NCBI GenBank assembly: GCA_003402345.1
Contig: QFXH01000007.1
Location: 83,784-147,783, forward strand
From: Candidatus Nitrotoga sp. MKT
GTDB lineage: Bacteria; Pseudomonadota; Gammaproteobacteria; Burkholderiales; Gallionellaceae
DNA: 64,000 nucleotides
Direction of reading: 5' to 3'
Shown: positions 40,812-49,653 of the stretch, in pieces
How positions within the stretch are numbered: position 1 is the first letter of the stretch
Layout of the letters: each line of letters starts with the position of its first letter
Notes under the pieces: model-generated
The model's input: only the letters and a program-made list of their open reading frames with translations
The model's database searches: none
What the model was told of the DNA's origin: nothing
Position numbers and translations under genes: made by a program

Positions 40812-41327
40812 ATGTTTAATAAAAAAATAATGGGTTTCGCGGGTTATTCCGGTAGCGGCAAAACGACGTTGCTGGAAAAAGTTATTCCTTTTTTGACTGC
40901 ACAAGGCTTGCGCATTGCCGTTATTAAGCATGCCCACCATGATTTCGATATTGATAAACCGGGTAAGGATACCTATCGTCATCGCAAGGCAGGTGCGGGC
41001 GAAGTATTGATTGTTTCTGCGCAAAGATGGGCGTTAATGCATGAGCTGAACGATGAACCGGAACCTAGCCTGGAATATCTCTGTTCACGGTTCTCAGCCT
41101 ATGACCTTATATTGGCGGAAGGTTACAAGCATGCAGCCATACCAAAACTGGAGGTGTATCGCAAAGAAACTGGGGTGGAAAGTCTATATCCATCTGAACC
41201 GGGTATTATTGCAATTGTGACAAATAGTAAAGACAAATTCCCGCTACCTGTGCTTGATATTGACGCGCCAAAGGAAGTGGCCGAGTTTATTCTGAATTAT
41301 TTTTCCAAGGAAAATCATGAAAATTGA
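40812..41327 (+). CDS. mobB: molybdopterin-guanine dinucleotide biosynthesis protein B
   Basis: GTP-binding adapter for MGD assembly. 171 residues with P-loop GYSGSGKTT (11-19). AVIKHAHHDFDIDKPGKDTY is the family's second landmark, and YDLILAEGYKHAAIPKLEVY the third. The product ends overlapping the next gene by 11 bp. It heads the cofactor run; moaA and moeA are not in the window. Confidence 0.93.
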   Translation: MFNKKIMGFAGYSGSGKTTLLEKVIPFLTAQGLRIAVIKHAHHDFDIDKPGKDTYRHRKAGAGEVLIVSAQRWALMHELNDEPEPSLEYLCSRFSAYDLILAEGYKHAAIPKLEVYRKETGVESLYPSEPGIIAIVTNSKDKFPLPVLDIDAPKEVAEFILNYFSKENHEN

Positions 41328-41640
41328 GATAGTGTATTTTGGCAAGCCAAGAGAAATTTTAAAAATATCACAGGAAGCTGTAGATGTTCCAGGGGAGTCA
41401 TTGACGCTTGCCGAGCTGCTTGCGTGGCTAAGTTTGCGAGGAGAAGTATGGGCACAACAAATGAATGAAGACCGTGTGCGCTGCGCGGTTAATCAGGACT
41501 TTGCCAGTCTGGCAAGAGTATTGAATAAAAATGATGAAGTTGCTATCACCGCCCATTACCATGGATGTTCAGAGTTTTGGATTGATGATCCACGTTTAAG
41601 GCCAATTGAGCCACGCTTTAAACCGAATCTGTGCTCTTGA
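41317..41640 (+). pseudogene. moaD: MoaD-like copy 1, lacking the C-terminal Gly-Gly
   Basis: 107 codons. The first about 75 match MoaD (IVYFGKPREILKISQEAVDV, then LAELLAWLSLRGEVWA and RCAVNQDF) and are close to copy 2. Instead of ending ..SGG the frame turns into HYHGCSEFWIDDPRLRPIEP and runs on for 28 residues. MoaD must end in Gly-Gly to be adenylated and thiocarboxylated, so this copy cannot act as the sulfur carrier in the usual way. It looks like a broken duplicate. Confidence 0.75.
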
Positions 41641-41808
41641 ATTTTCCAGTAAATTTACAAATTGCCGCACAAAAAATTCGCTCATCGTAGCGCGCTGTGC
41701 GGCGGTTTGTTGCTTGGCGAAAAGTAAATCCGCTCATTTTCCGGCAGGCTCAGGACGAATGGATTGGCTTATTTTGCTAGAGGTTGTAAGTTGATTACCC
41801 ACTCTATT

Positions 41809-41906
41809 TCACATAAAGCCAAGAAATTCCCGTTACTTGTACTTAATATGGATGCACCCAAAGTAATTAGCCGTATTTATTTTGAATTATTTTTCCAGGA
41901 ACAACT
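41809..41906 (+). repeat. duplicated and decayed 3' end of mobB
   Basis: This stretch just before moaD copy 2 closely resembles 41219-41316, the last part of mobB before moaD copy 1 (shared runs include TGAATTATTTTTCCA and ATGAAAATTGA). The unit mobB-tail plus moaD was duplicated in tandem, and the second mobB tail has since decayed. The bases between (41641-41808) hold nothing I recognise. Confidence 0.85.
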
Positions 41907-42161
41907 ATGAAAATTGAATTGGTCTATTTCGGCCGGCCGAGAGAGCATTTGAAGATATCACGCGAAACTGCAGATGTGCCAGCAGAAGCGTCCACGCTAG
42001 CCGGTCTTCTGGCATGGCTGCGTTTGCGTGGAGATATATGGGCGCAGGAGCTGGCAGACAGCCGCGTGCGTTGTGCGATTAATCAAGAGTTTGCTGGTTT
42101 GCCTGCTGCTATTAACGAGCATGACGAGATTGCCATTTTTTCGCCTATCTCCGGAGGTTGA
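41907..42161 (+). CDS. moaD: molybdopterin synthase sulfur carrier subunit (copy 2, intact)
   Basis: 84-residue ubiquitin-like protein ending in ISGG, the Gly-Gly tail needed for thiocarboxylation by MoeB. IELVYFGRPREHLKISRETA and RCAINQEFAG are shared with copy 1. It is followed at once by moaE, whose ribosome-binding site (GGAGG, 42153-42157) lies in the last codons of this gene. This is the functional copy. Confidence 0.93.
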   Translation: MKIELVYFGRPREHLKISRETADVPAEASTLAGLLAWLRLRGDIWAQELADSRVRCAINQEFAGLPAAINEHDEIAIFSPISGG

Positions 42162-42163
42162 TA

Positions 42164-42637
42164 ATGAGCGTATTAATACAGGAAGGCGATTTTGACCTTG
42201 CCGCCGAGTTGACAACCCTGCGTTCCGGAAACTCAAAAGTGGGCGCCATGGTTAGCTTTGTCGGTTTAGTGCGCGACTTTAGTCATAATGAAACGATAGA
42301 AAGTATTTATCTTGAATACTATCCCGGCATGACTGAAAAGGCGCTGAATAAAATCATTGCTGAGGCGACTGAACGGTGGAGTTTGATAAATGTCCGTGTA
42401 ATCCACCGTATTGGGCAATTGTTTGCAAATGATCAGATTGTGTTGGTGGCGACTACGGCATTGCATCGTGGTGAGGCATTTGCGGGTTGCGAATTTATTA
42501 TTGACTACCTGAAAACTGCTGCCCCATTTTGGAAAAAAGAACAAACCAGGGAAGGGTCACAGTGGCTGGAAACACGTGAGACAGACGTGAAACGCATGGA
42601 ACATTGGCATAACGATACGGTCAGGAAATCAGCATGA
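42164..42637 (+). CDS. moaE: molybdopterin synthase catalytic subunit
   Basis: Transfers sulfur from MoaD to precursor Z. 157 residues from ATG 42164. [20 protein letters not shown] is the typical N-terminal block, and [20 protein letters not shown] leads to PFWKKEQ with the catalytic lysine. A TTG two codons upstream is not needed because GGAGG is placed for the ATG. The stop overlaps moaC (ATGA). Confidence 0.95.
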   Translation: MSVLIQEGDFDLAAELTTLRSGNSKVGAMVSFVGLVRDFSHNETIESIYLEYYPGMTEKALNKIIAEATERWSLINVRVIHRIGQLFANDQIVLVATTALHRGEAFAGCEFIIDYLKTAAPFWKKEQTREGSQWLETRETDVKRMEHWHNDTVRKSA

Positions 42638-43116
42638 CAACAAATGGCATGACCCACTTCGATCAAGACGGACAGGCACATATGGTGGATGTTGCTGGCA
42701 AGAGCGAGACTCAGCGTATCGCAAAAGCGTCCGGTAGTATCAAAATGAGTCCCAGTACGTTGGAGTTGATTGCTTCCGGTACCGCCAAGAAGGGCGATGT
42801 GTTGGGTATAGCGCGTATTGCTGCAATACAGGCGAGCAAACGTACCGCTGAATTGATTCCATTATGCCACCCATTGTATCTGACCCGTGTTGCGGTAGAG
42901 TTTCATCTCGATCATGAGAATAGCACGGTAGAGTGCCTCGCCACCGCAGAAACGTTTGGCCGTACCGGTGTCGAAATAGAAGCCATGACCGCAGTAAGTA
43001 TCGCCCTGCTTACTATCTATGATATGTGCAAGGCGGTTGATCGTGGCATGGAAATTAACCGGCTACGCTTACTGGAAAAAAAGGGTGGGCGTTCAGGGCA
43101 TTGGCAAGCTGCATAA
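42634..43116 (+). CDS. moaC: cyclic pyranopterin monophosphate synthase
   Basis: Completes precursor Z after MoaA. 160 residues. [33 protein letters not shown] and [20 protein letters not shown] are MoaC signatures, and the catalytic lysine lies in MCKAVDRGM. Overlaps moaE by 4 bp. The stop is only 1 bp from the stop of the convergent mog gene. Confidence 0.95.
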   Translation: MTTNGMTHFDQDGQAHMVDVAGKSETQRIAKASGSIKMSPSTLELIASGTAKKGDVLGIARIAAIQASKRTAELIPLCHPLYLTRVAVEFHLDHENSTVECLATAETFGRTGVEIEAMTAVSIALLTIYDMCKAVDRGMEINRLRLLEKKGGRSGHWQAA

Positions 43117-43117
43117 C

Positions 43118-43666
43118 CTATTTTTGTCGCTGCGCTGACTTGGGGCGAAATGACGTTAGTACGTCTGGATTTGTTTCTATGTAGGGACCACCAATTAAAT
43201 CTATGCAGTAAGGCACGGCGGCAAAAATTCCATCCAGTGTTTCCTTGATTGCCTTTGGTTGTCCGGGCAGGTTCAAAATCAGGGACTGTCCGCGTGTCAC
43301 GCCAAGTTGGCGTGACAAAATTGCCGTAGGAACATAACGCAAGCTGACTGCGCGCATTTGTTCTCCGAAACCCGGTAACACCTTGTGTGCCACGGCCAAT
43401 GTGGCCTCCGGCGTAACATCGCGTAACGCTGGACCGGTTCCTCCAGTAGTCAAGATCAGGTGGCACTTTTCCTGATCTGCCAATTCGATTAAGGTAGCCT
43501 CAATCATCGCCTGTTCATCCGGTATCAAACGTGTGACACATTGCCACGGGCTAGTCAGCGTTTGTGTAAACCATTCTTGCAACGCTGGCAAACCAGCGTC
43601 CTGATAAACGCCGCTACTGGCTCGGTCGCTAATTGAAATAAGGCCAATTTTAAGTGTATTTGTCAT
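43118..43666 (-). CDS. mog: molybdopterin adenylyltransferase
   Basis: Adenylates molybdopterin before molybdate insertion. 182 residues. KIGLISISDRASSGVYQDAG opens the MoeA/MogA fold, TTGGTGPALRDVTPEATLA is the substrate-binding motif, and GQSLILNLPGQPKAIKETLD the second. Length suits MogA/MoaB. It converges on moaC with almost no space, so the two transcripts must read into one another or end inside the genes. Confidence 0.93.
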   Translation of the reverse strand: MTNTLKIGLISISDRASSGVYQDAGLPALQEWFTQTLTSPWQCVTRLIPDEQAMIEATLIELADQEKCHLILTTGGTGPALRDVTPEATLAVAHKVLPGFGEQMRAVSLRYVPTAILSRQLGVTRGQSLILNLPGQPKAIKETLDGIFAAVPYCIDLIGGPYIETNPDVLTSFRPKSAQRQK

Positions 43667-43769
43667 ATGTTTTATTAGATTAAGGAATGTTGAACAATTT
43701 TTCGCTTGGAATATAGTATTACGATGCTGTTAATTATCGTTTAGCTTGCTGGACAAGACAGAAAAACAA

Positions 43770-45041
43770 TTATGTGTAAATTTTTGTTGCCAATATATTT
43801 TTCGTTTGTGCTTGTTCCTTCAATAAAATTATTTTAGTTAGTATGATAATCATTAGTAGGTGGTAATAGAGATCGAAATTGGACAATCCAAGAAACGCTC
43901 CGGCCGTTGCATAGCCAATCATGCTTACTTGTCCCATTGCGGCTAAATCCGCTGCCCATTTTTTGTCAGGATCACGTTTTGCCTGTTTGATTACCCAAGA
44001 GCCAGTTTGCCACGTCAAGATGGCAAGTAACAACCACAGCCCAAGTCCGATAAATCCGTGCTCACCCAGCACTTCAAAATATACACTATGCACATCATGG
44101 ACATTGACTGGGTCGGGTGCATACGCGTGAAATGTTTGATACTGGAACATTTCAAACCCACCACCTGTGAGACGGGCCTTAGCCACATTCCATGCTGTCC
44201 ACCAAGCGTTAATTCGGCCTAGCGCGGATGCATCTTGCTCGTACGTTTTAATGGTTGTCATGCGGGCATACCACTCTGGTGGCATAACGAGGGCTATCAT
44301 ACCGATAGCGACGACAAGCATAATGGCGGTGAAGAATTTATTCCGGCTTTTCATCCAGAAGATTGAGCCCATTACCGCCGCGCCCACTAGCGCACCGCGT
44401 GATTGTGAGCCGATGGCCGATACTGCGGTAAGTACCATAGCCGCCCCCAACCCTTGATGTAGCCACTTGCGTGTTTCAGTTAGCTGTAAATAACGCATTA
44501 GAGGAATAGTCATTAGTAAAGCCAAAGCGATTTCATTGTTGCCGTCGATGAATGTTCCTGGCGGTCCCATAACGCGGTGTGCCCCCCCTTTCAGTATCGT
44601 GAAAATTCCACCTTTTACCCCATAGAAACCAAGTGATAGGGCTATTATCCAAACCAAACCATGTAATCGCTGGCGGTTATTTATTACCAACGGTGTAAGA
44701 AAAATCATGAGTTGGATTTTAAGGACTTTCTGTAATTGCTCCCAGGCAAGATTGTAGAAAAATGCAAAATAGGTAGTTATAGACATCCATAGAACATATA
44801 TAAGTAGCACTGTCATTTCGCGTGTCCACGGCATGTGCTTCGGCTCTTTTGAGGTGAATATGCTAATTAATGTTGTTATTGCCACGATATATGCAAATGG
44901 CATGGTCGTCGCGAAACCCCAAGCCAGCTTATGGGGATTCATGTAGCTCAACCAGGAATAGAGGTAAATGCCAACATGTGGACGCGATAAGGCCATGGGC
45001 AGAACCCCAAACACGATGGCAGTGACGATCAAATCACGCAC
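43770..45041 (-). CDS. O-glycosylation ligase of the exosortase A system (Wzy_C, TIGR03097-like)
   Basis: 423 residues and about ten membrane helices. MRDLIVTAIVFGVLPMALSR and SWLSYMNPHKLAWGFA are strongly typical of the TIGR03097 O-antigen-ligase-like family tied to XrtA loci. The large periplasmic loop with DPVNVHDVHSVYFEVLGEHG carries the Wzy_C motif. It would transfer or polymerise lipid-linked glycan, perhaps onto sorted proteins. It is the last gene of the XrtA minus-strand run. Confidence 0.87.
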   Translation of the reverse strand: MRDLIVTAIVFGVLPMALSRPHVGIYLYSWLSYMNPHKLAWGFATTMPFAYIVAITTLISIFTSKEPKHMPWTREMTVLLIYVLWMSITTYFAFFYNLAWEQLQKVLKIQLMIFLTPLVINNRQRLHGLVWIIALSLGFYGVKGGIFTILKGGAHRVMGPPGTFIDGNNEIALALLMTIPLMRYLQLTETRKWLHQGLGAAMVLTAVSAIGSQSRGALVGAAVMGSIFWMKSRNKFFTAIMLVVAIGMIALVMPPEWYARMTTIKTYEQDASALGRINAWWTAWNVAKARLTGGGFEMFQYQTFHAYAPDPVNVHDVHSVYFEVLGEHGFIGLGLWLLLAILTWQTGSWVIKQAKRDPDKKWAADLAAMGQVSMIGYATAGAFLGLSNFDLYYHLLMIIILTKIILLKEQAQTKNILATKIYT

Positions 45042-45045
45042 TGGC

Positions 45046-45876
45046 TTACTCCCGTTTTTTCTCGGAGGAAGCGCCAGTAAACCATGTCACGCGCTTTTTT
45101 AAATGCATATTCTTGAGCAAGCCATTTTGCAAACTTTGTGTGAGTTGCTTTTCATGACGCCAGCCGCGATCTTTGACTTGGTACAACTTGCCCTTGCCTG
45201 ATTGCGATGTACCTAGCGCTTCTTTTTGCGTGAGGCGTCCGACCGCCTCGGCGTACACTTCGGCGCTATCACGCACAGCGCGCCAAAACAAGGTGAGTTC
45301 GTCGTCTCCTTCATGTACTTCGGGGCAAATATGGGCAAGCAACTTGCCGGTATCGATGCCAGCGTCGATGAAATGTAGCGTACAGCCGATTTTTTCCGGT
45401 TCACCGTTATAGAGTGCCCAGAATGTACAATCTGCGCCACGGTATTCGGGCGATAGGCCACCATGCAGATTGACAATACTCCAAGAGCCGCGCGTAAGCA
45501 GCGCTCCTTTGATGAGCGATGTGCCGAACACAGCAATTACATCGGGCCGAAGCCGATCGGCAAGTTCGATTACACCCGGATGGTTAATGTGTGGCACTTC
45601 GGTGACCAATTCGGGCTTATTGAGTCGCGGTTCGGCATCGCCAAAGAAAAACTTGCCTTCACCGCCGCCAGTGTAACGCTTGCGGTCGCGTAGCCAGCGC
45701 CACACTTTGCGCCATAGATTATCCGGACGTAGTAGTTTGAGTATTTTTTTGTACGTCCAGTGGCTGCCTGCCTCTTGCACGATAGCTACTACCCGTGCGG
45801 CATCACACAGCCGGTTCGCGACATAAAGATGCCGCGGTGCCCGCCCGCATAGCACCATGACTGAAAGCTCAGCCAT
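45046..45876 (-). CDS. formyltransferase-family protein (sugar N-formyltransferase-like)
   Basis: 276 residues. The formyltransferase core is visible in FGTSLIKGALLTRG, then NLHGGLSPEYRGADCTFWAL (N and H catalytic residues) and CTLHFIDAGIDTGKLL (the aspartate). It lacks the tRNA-binding domain of methionyl-tRNA formyltransferase, and the N-terminal 90 residues are divergent. It probably formylates an amino sugar using 10-formyl-THF. It overlaps the alpha/alpha-toroid gene by 8 bp and precedes the ligase gene. Confidence 0.8.
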   Translation of the reverse strand: MAELSVMVLCGRAPRHLYVANRLCDAARVVAIVQEAGSHWTYKKILKLLRPDNLWRKVWRWLRDRKRYTGGGEGKFFFGDAEPRLNKPELVTEVPHINHPGVIELADRLRPDVIAVFGTSLIKGALLTRGSWSIVNLHGGLSPEYRGADCTFWALYNGEPEKIGCTLHFIDAGIDTGKLLAHICPEVHEGDDELTLFWRAVRDSAEVYAEAVGRLTQKEALGTSQSGKGKLYQVKDRGWRHEKQLTQSLQNGLLKNMHLKKRVTWFTGASSEKKRE

Positions 45877-47092
45877 GTGAATACTCCCCTGGCTTAGCGA
45901 TTCGCGTAGCGACGGGAGGAATTACACAGTCTTGCATATCCATCATCAGCGCATCGGCAAAAAATTTTGCTGCCCAGTTTGGATATTCGAAACGGGAATA
46001 ATCGCCCCAAATCGGCGAGGAGCCAGCGATACCTCCTCGCGCCGCCTCGTCAGCATCATTAAGACGCTGCGTACGTTTTACGTAGCCGATTGCACGACGC
46101 GCGTTCTCGCGAAATTCCGGTGCGCTGCCATCTTGCGCCAGGCGTGTCCAATTGAGGCTCATCTGCGCTACGCCAGTGAGGCAGCTGTAGTTCGCACATG
46201 GCATCCAATTATCCGTATAAGTGCCGGCAAGCCAGCCGTCCGCGCGTTGTACCTGCGCCATGCCGCGAGCAGCGGTAAGCGCAGCTGAAAGATAACGCGC
46301 ATCGTCCAGTAGTATGCCGCTCTCCAAAAAACCACGAATCGCATAGGCGATGGTATGAGTAAACGGTGCTTTGTCCGGAGTAAAGGCGTTGGTGCAAAAC
46401 CAACCGGAAGTCGTTTGCTGGTTGAGTGCCCAATCGAGATTACGTCGCGCCGCTTGGGTTAGTTCTGGCTCGTTTGCGATCAGACCCGTGGCCGCTAGCG
46501 CCCAAGTGCCACGGGTGTTGTACACGTGCGGTACATCATTGTGTTCGAAGCGATGCCAGCAGCCATCGGCATCTTGCTGACGGACTAGCCACAAACCGGC
46601 TTTGACTGCTGCCGTCAAGCATTCCTGGCGACCTAGTTGCAGATATCCGGCGAGCATGCCATGCATGATTTGACCGGTATTGAAGATCACCGGGCGGCTG
46701 CCTGCTTCGCCAAAGTGGCCGGGAAACGCGCCATCATTCTGCTGTATGGAGAGTTCCCAATCGATCATGCGTTGGGCACGTTTCTCCAGATCAGGGCGGT
46801 CCAATACCTTGTTCGCCGCAAGGAAGGTCTCGATGATGTAGCCGGTGGTTTCCGGGTAGCTTGGCAGCCAGCCGTCTTCGAAGCTCCATCCTGCTGAAAC
46901 ACCACCTGCGTCAGGCTGGCCGTCCCTGATGTCCTGGGCACGGCAGAGCCAGTCGATTACGCCCACGAGATGGGTTGTATGGTCAAATTCGGGTTGGGCA
47001 GGTGCAGCAATGTCATTGAGGATCAGACGCATATGCCGCGGCCGCCAAGGACGGTAACGGAAAGGCAGTGCAAGTAAATTGGTAAGGCTCAT
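45869..47092 (-). CDS. alpha/alpha-toroid protein (prenyltransferase/terpene-cyclase-like fold)
   Basis: 407 residues of alternating helices with repeats such as AQRMIDWELSIQQNDGAFPG, GLWLVRQQDADGCWHRFEHN and NLDWALNQQTTSGWFCTNAF. Such repeats form the six-hairpin toroid of squalene cyclases, prenyltransferases and some lyases. The catalytic DxDD of squalene-hopene cyclase is absent, so cyclisation is unlikely. A role as glycan lyase, epimerase or binding protein is possible. It is encoded between the PaaK-like and formyltransferase genes. Function unknown. Confidence 0.65.
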   Translation of the reverse strand: MSLTNLLALPFRYRPWRPRHMRLILNDIAAPAQPEFDHTTHLVGVIDWLCRAQDIRDGQPDAGGVSAGWSFEDGWLPSYPETTGYIIETFLAANKVLDRPDLEKRAQRMIDWELSIQQNDGAFPGHFGEAGSRPVIFNTGQIMHGMLAGYLQLGRQECLTAAVKAGLWLVRQQDADGCWHRFEHNDVPHVYNTRGTWALAATGLIANEPELTQAARRNLDWALNQQTTSGWFCTNAFTPDKAPFTHTIAYAIRGFLESGILLDDARYLSAALTAARGMAQVQRADGWLAGTYTDNWMPCANYSCLTGVAQMSLNWTRLAQDGSAPEFRENARRAIGYVKRTQRLNDADEAARGGIAGSSPIWGDYSRFEYPNWAAKFFADALMMDMQDCVIPPVATRIAKPGEYSHG

Positions 47093-47108
47093 GTTACGCG
47101 TTTTCCTG

Positions 47109-48530
47109 TTAAATTTTTTCCAGTTGTATGGTGGGTGGTGATTCTTGGAGTGCGCTATCGAGACCTGATTGTAGTGGTACGTGGCTTACCACGTAGCGGT
47201 ACTTGCCCGAAACTTCTGGCGGAATCGAGTCCACAAGCCGTAGTTCGACCCGCACGTTGTTGCCCAGTCGAGCTTGAATTCCGCTCACGGTCTTGTCGCG
47301 GGATTGCTCGGTCCACTCAGGGTTTCGTACCACAAAAATCTCTACATCTTGAATGCTGTGCTGGATGAATTTGAATTCGTCGATGCCCTCCGTTGCCCGC
47401 AATACGTAGATTACTGCAAGCGCATGCATGATCGTGCCATCGGAGCGCACCACAAAATCTGTGGTGCGGCCCATCACTTCCCCGATCACGTGCAGCCCGC
47501 GCCCGGCTTTGCAGGTGTCGTTCGCGTAGCGTACCACGTCGCCGGTGCGGTAACGGATAAAGGGTTGAGCGTGGGAACAAAGTCCGGTCATGACTGCTTC
47601 GCCGGACTCACCTGGCGCGACTGGATTGCCTTGTGCATCGAGGACTTCGAGGATGATGCTTTCGCTTATTAACAGCATTTGGCCGTCCGGGGTTTCGTGG
47701 GCGGTGAAACCAATGTCGCGGCTGCCGAATTCATTGGCGGCGGGAACGCCGAAAATATCTTCGATCAGTTTGCGCTGATGTGGATAAAGCGGTTCGCCGG
47801 TGGTGCATACCACCTTGAGTGAGGGCAACCTGAGTTTGATGCCGCGTTCTCCGGCGTGTGCTGCCAGCAGAGCCAAGCTACTGGCGTAACCGTAAATGCA
47901 TTTGGGCTGGAACCCGCGAATAGCTTCGATGTAGGTATCCATATTGGCTATCGACATGTCGAAAGCATTCAGCACCAGCTGGTTGAGCAGCCGGTCCCGC
48001 AACGCCTTGATGTGGCCAGTTTTGTTCAACTCCACTGGCGCACCCCAAAGATAGATTTCCCGGTCACCCACCTCGACGCCCCACCAGCGCCGTGCGCGTA
48101 TGCGCCCCGCGGCATCAGAGGCTTGGCGCAGGCGTCCATAGTGAAAAATCAGTGGCTGGCCGCTGGAACCGCCCGTATTGTATTTGAAGGCCCCGCCGGG
48201 AATGTCACGCCAGACTAGTTGCTCGATGTTGCGGGTGGCATCCTGCTTGGTCATGGTGGGCAAGCGGCGCAGTGCTTCTAAGGTGAGCGGTGTATCACTT
48301 CGCGGCTCCAGACCGGCAGCGTTAATGCGCTCGGCATGCCATGGGCTGTGCTGTTCTGCCGATTGGAGCAGCAGCTTGAGTTTGTGCATCTGTAATTGCT
48401 CGATCCCTGCGTGAGACAACCATTGGCTCTTCTCCAGCTCGTCCAGGTAGCCGAAAGTGGGGCGCTTCATTAGCCGTTCATGCAGAGGAAACAGGGTATG
48501 CGCTATCAACCGGGTATAGAGACTGGCCAT
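47109..48530 (-). CDS. phenylacetate-CoA ligase/CapK family adenylating enzyme
   Basis: 473 residues of the ANL-like PaaK/CapK family. FKYNTGGSSGQPLIFHYGRL is the P-loop-like nucleotide motif, KVVCTTGEPLYPHQRKLIED and NEFGSRDIGFTAHETPDG the core motifs, and RYRTGDVVRY the hinge. CapK-type members occur in capsule clusters and probably activate an acyl or amino acid group for transfer to a sugar. Starts 3 bp or less from the upstream GT stop, so part of the operon. Confidence 0.85.
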   Translation of the reverse strand: MASLYTRLIAHTLFPLHERLMKRPTFGYLDELEKSQWLSHAGIEQLQMHKLKLLLQSAEQHSPWHAERINAAGLEPRSDTPLTLEALRRLPTMTKQDATRNIEQLVWRDIPGGAFKYNTGGSSGQPLIFHYGRLRQASDAAGRIRARRWWGVEVGDREIYLWGAPVELNKTGHIKALRDRLLNQLVLNAFDMSIANMDTYIEAIRGFQPKCIYGYASSLALLAAHAGERGIKLRLPSLKVVCTTGEPLYPHQRKLIEDIFGVPAANEFGSRDIGFTAHETPDGQMLLISESIILEVLDAQGNPVAPGESGEAVMTGLCSHAQPFIRYRTGDVVRYANDTCKAGRGLHVIGEVMGRTTDFVVRSDGTIMHALAVIYVLRATEGIDEFKFIQHSIQDVEIFVVRNPEWTEQSRDKTVSGIQARLGNNVRVELRLVDSIPPEVSGKYRYVVSHVPLQSGLDSALQESPPTIQLEKI

Positions 48531-48532
48531 GT

Positions 48533-49648
48533 TTATTTTCTATCTGGGGTAACAGCCAACGTCACCCCATCCAGTGCCATTTTGTACGCCAAAAAGAGTT
48601 CACCCCGTACACTTTCCCATGCGAATCGGTGTGCGTGATCCAGGCCGGTTTTAACCATGCGTTCTCGCAACGATTCATCACGCAATACACGCAGCACAGC
48701 CTCGGCCATCCGCTCTGGATTACGTGGTGGCACCAGCAATGCGGTCTTTCCGTCTTCCACTAGAAAGGGTATGCCGCCAACATCGGTGCTGACCACCGGC
48801 ACACCGCTTGCCAATGCCTCCAAAATCGAGATCGGCATATTGTCTGCCAGACTGGGATTAAGAGCGATATCTGCCTCGCGATAAAGTGCGGGCATATGCT
48901 CGTTATCTATTTGACCTGCAAATACTACAGCATCAGCCACGCCCAGTTCCTTTGCCATCGCTTCCAATTTTGCACGCTCGGGGCCAGAGCCAGCGATAGT
49001 TAAATGCGCGTCAGGAATGGTTTTACGAACAATGCTAAATGCTTCCAGCGCAGAGGTATTGTCGTACAAAGGTTCCAGATTACGCGCGACTACGATATGT
49101 GGTGCCGAAAGGTTTCGCTCGCGCGAATGGTTAGGGATGAAACGGCTTAAATTTACAATATTGGGCACTATGCGAGTGGTGAAATCTCGGTCCGCGAATA
49201 TTTTTTCCAGGAAACCGGAAGGCACAATGATTATATTGACTTGCTTCAGTGTCGGTTGTACCCAGGTAAATGCACGAGTGAAAAATTCGTCGGCCTCGCC
49301 ACCGCGGTAATTTACTAACACTGTCTTGCCACGTAATTTTGCGGTCCACACCGCCGGTGCCGCAAATAAGTGCCAGGACCAGCCAGAGTTGGCCATGATG
49401 TGAAATAAATCGACCCTACCTGCGGCGTGCCATAAATGGAACAAATACGGCAGCAAGCGAAACACGGCACGTAGTCCTTTGATGTGGCCGATAAAGCGTG
49501 GCCGGTAGGGAGCATTCACTGGGACAAGTTCTACGTTGATTCCTGCTTGCTTTAGCAACGTAGCCAGTTGCCGTGTTTGGTTGGCCATGCCGCCCGAAGG
49601 TGGCGGCAGTGGCCCAACGAGGGCGATTTTTAAATCTTGAATTTGCAT
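48533..49648 (-). CDS. GT4 family glycosyltransferase
   Basis: 371 residues. KIALVGPLPPPSGGMANQTR opens the fold. The donor domain has VVARNLEPLYDNTSALEAFS, then IAGSGPERAKLEAMAKELGV, ALNPSLADNMPISILEALAS and GKTALLVPPRNPERMA, the usual GT4 blocks. Linkage is unknown. It sits between two other operon genes with 2-5 bp spacing. Confidence 0.88.
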   Translation of the reverse strand: MQIQDLKIALVGPLPPPSGGMANQTRQLATLLKQAGINVELVPVNAPYRPRFIGHIKGLRAVFRLLPYLFHLWHAAGRVDLFHIMANSGWSWHLFAAPAVWTAKLRGKTVLVNYRGGEADEFFTRAFTWVQPTLKQVNIIIVPSGFLEKIFADRDFTTRIVPNIVNLSRFIPNHSRERNLSAPHIVVARNLEPLYDNTSALEAFSIVRKTIPDAHLTIAGSGPERAKLEAMAKELGVADAVVFAGQIDNEHMPALYREADIALNPSLADNMPISILEALASGVPVVSTDVGGIPFLVEDGKTALLVPPRNPERMAEAVLRVLRDESLRERMVKTGLDHAHRFAWESVRGELFLAYKMALDGVTLAVTPDRK

Positions 49649-49653
49649 CTTGA

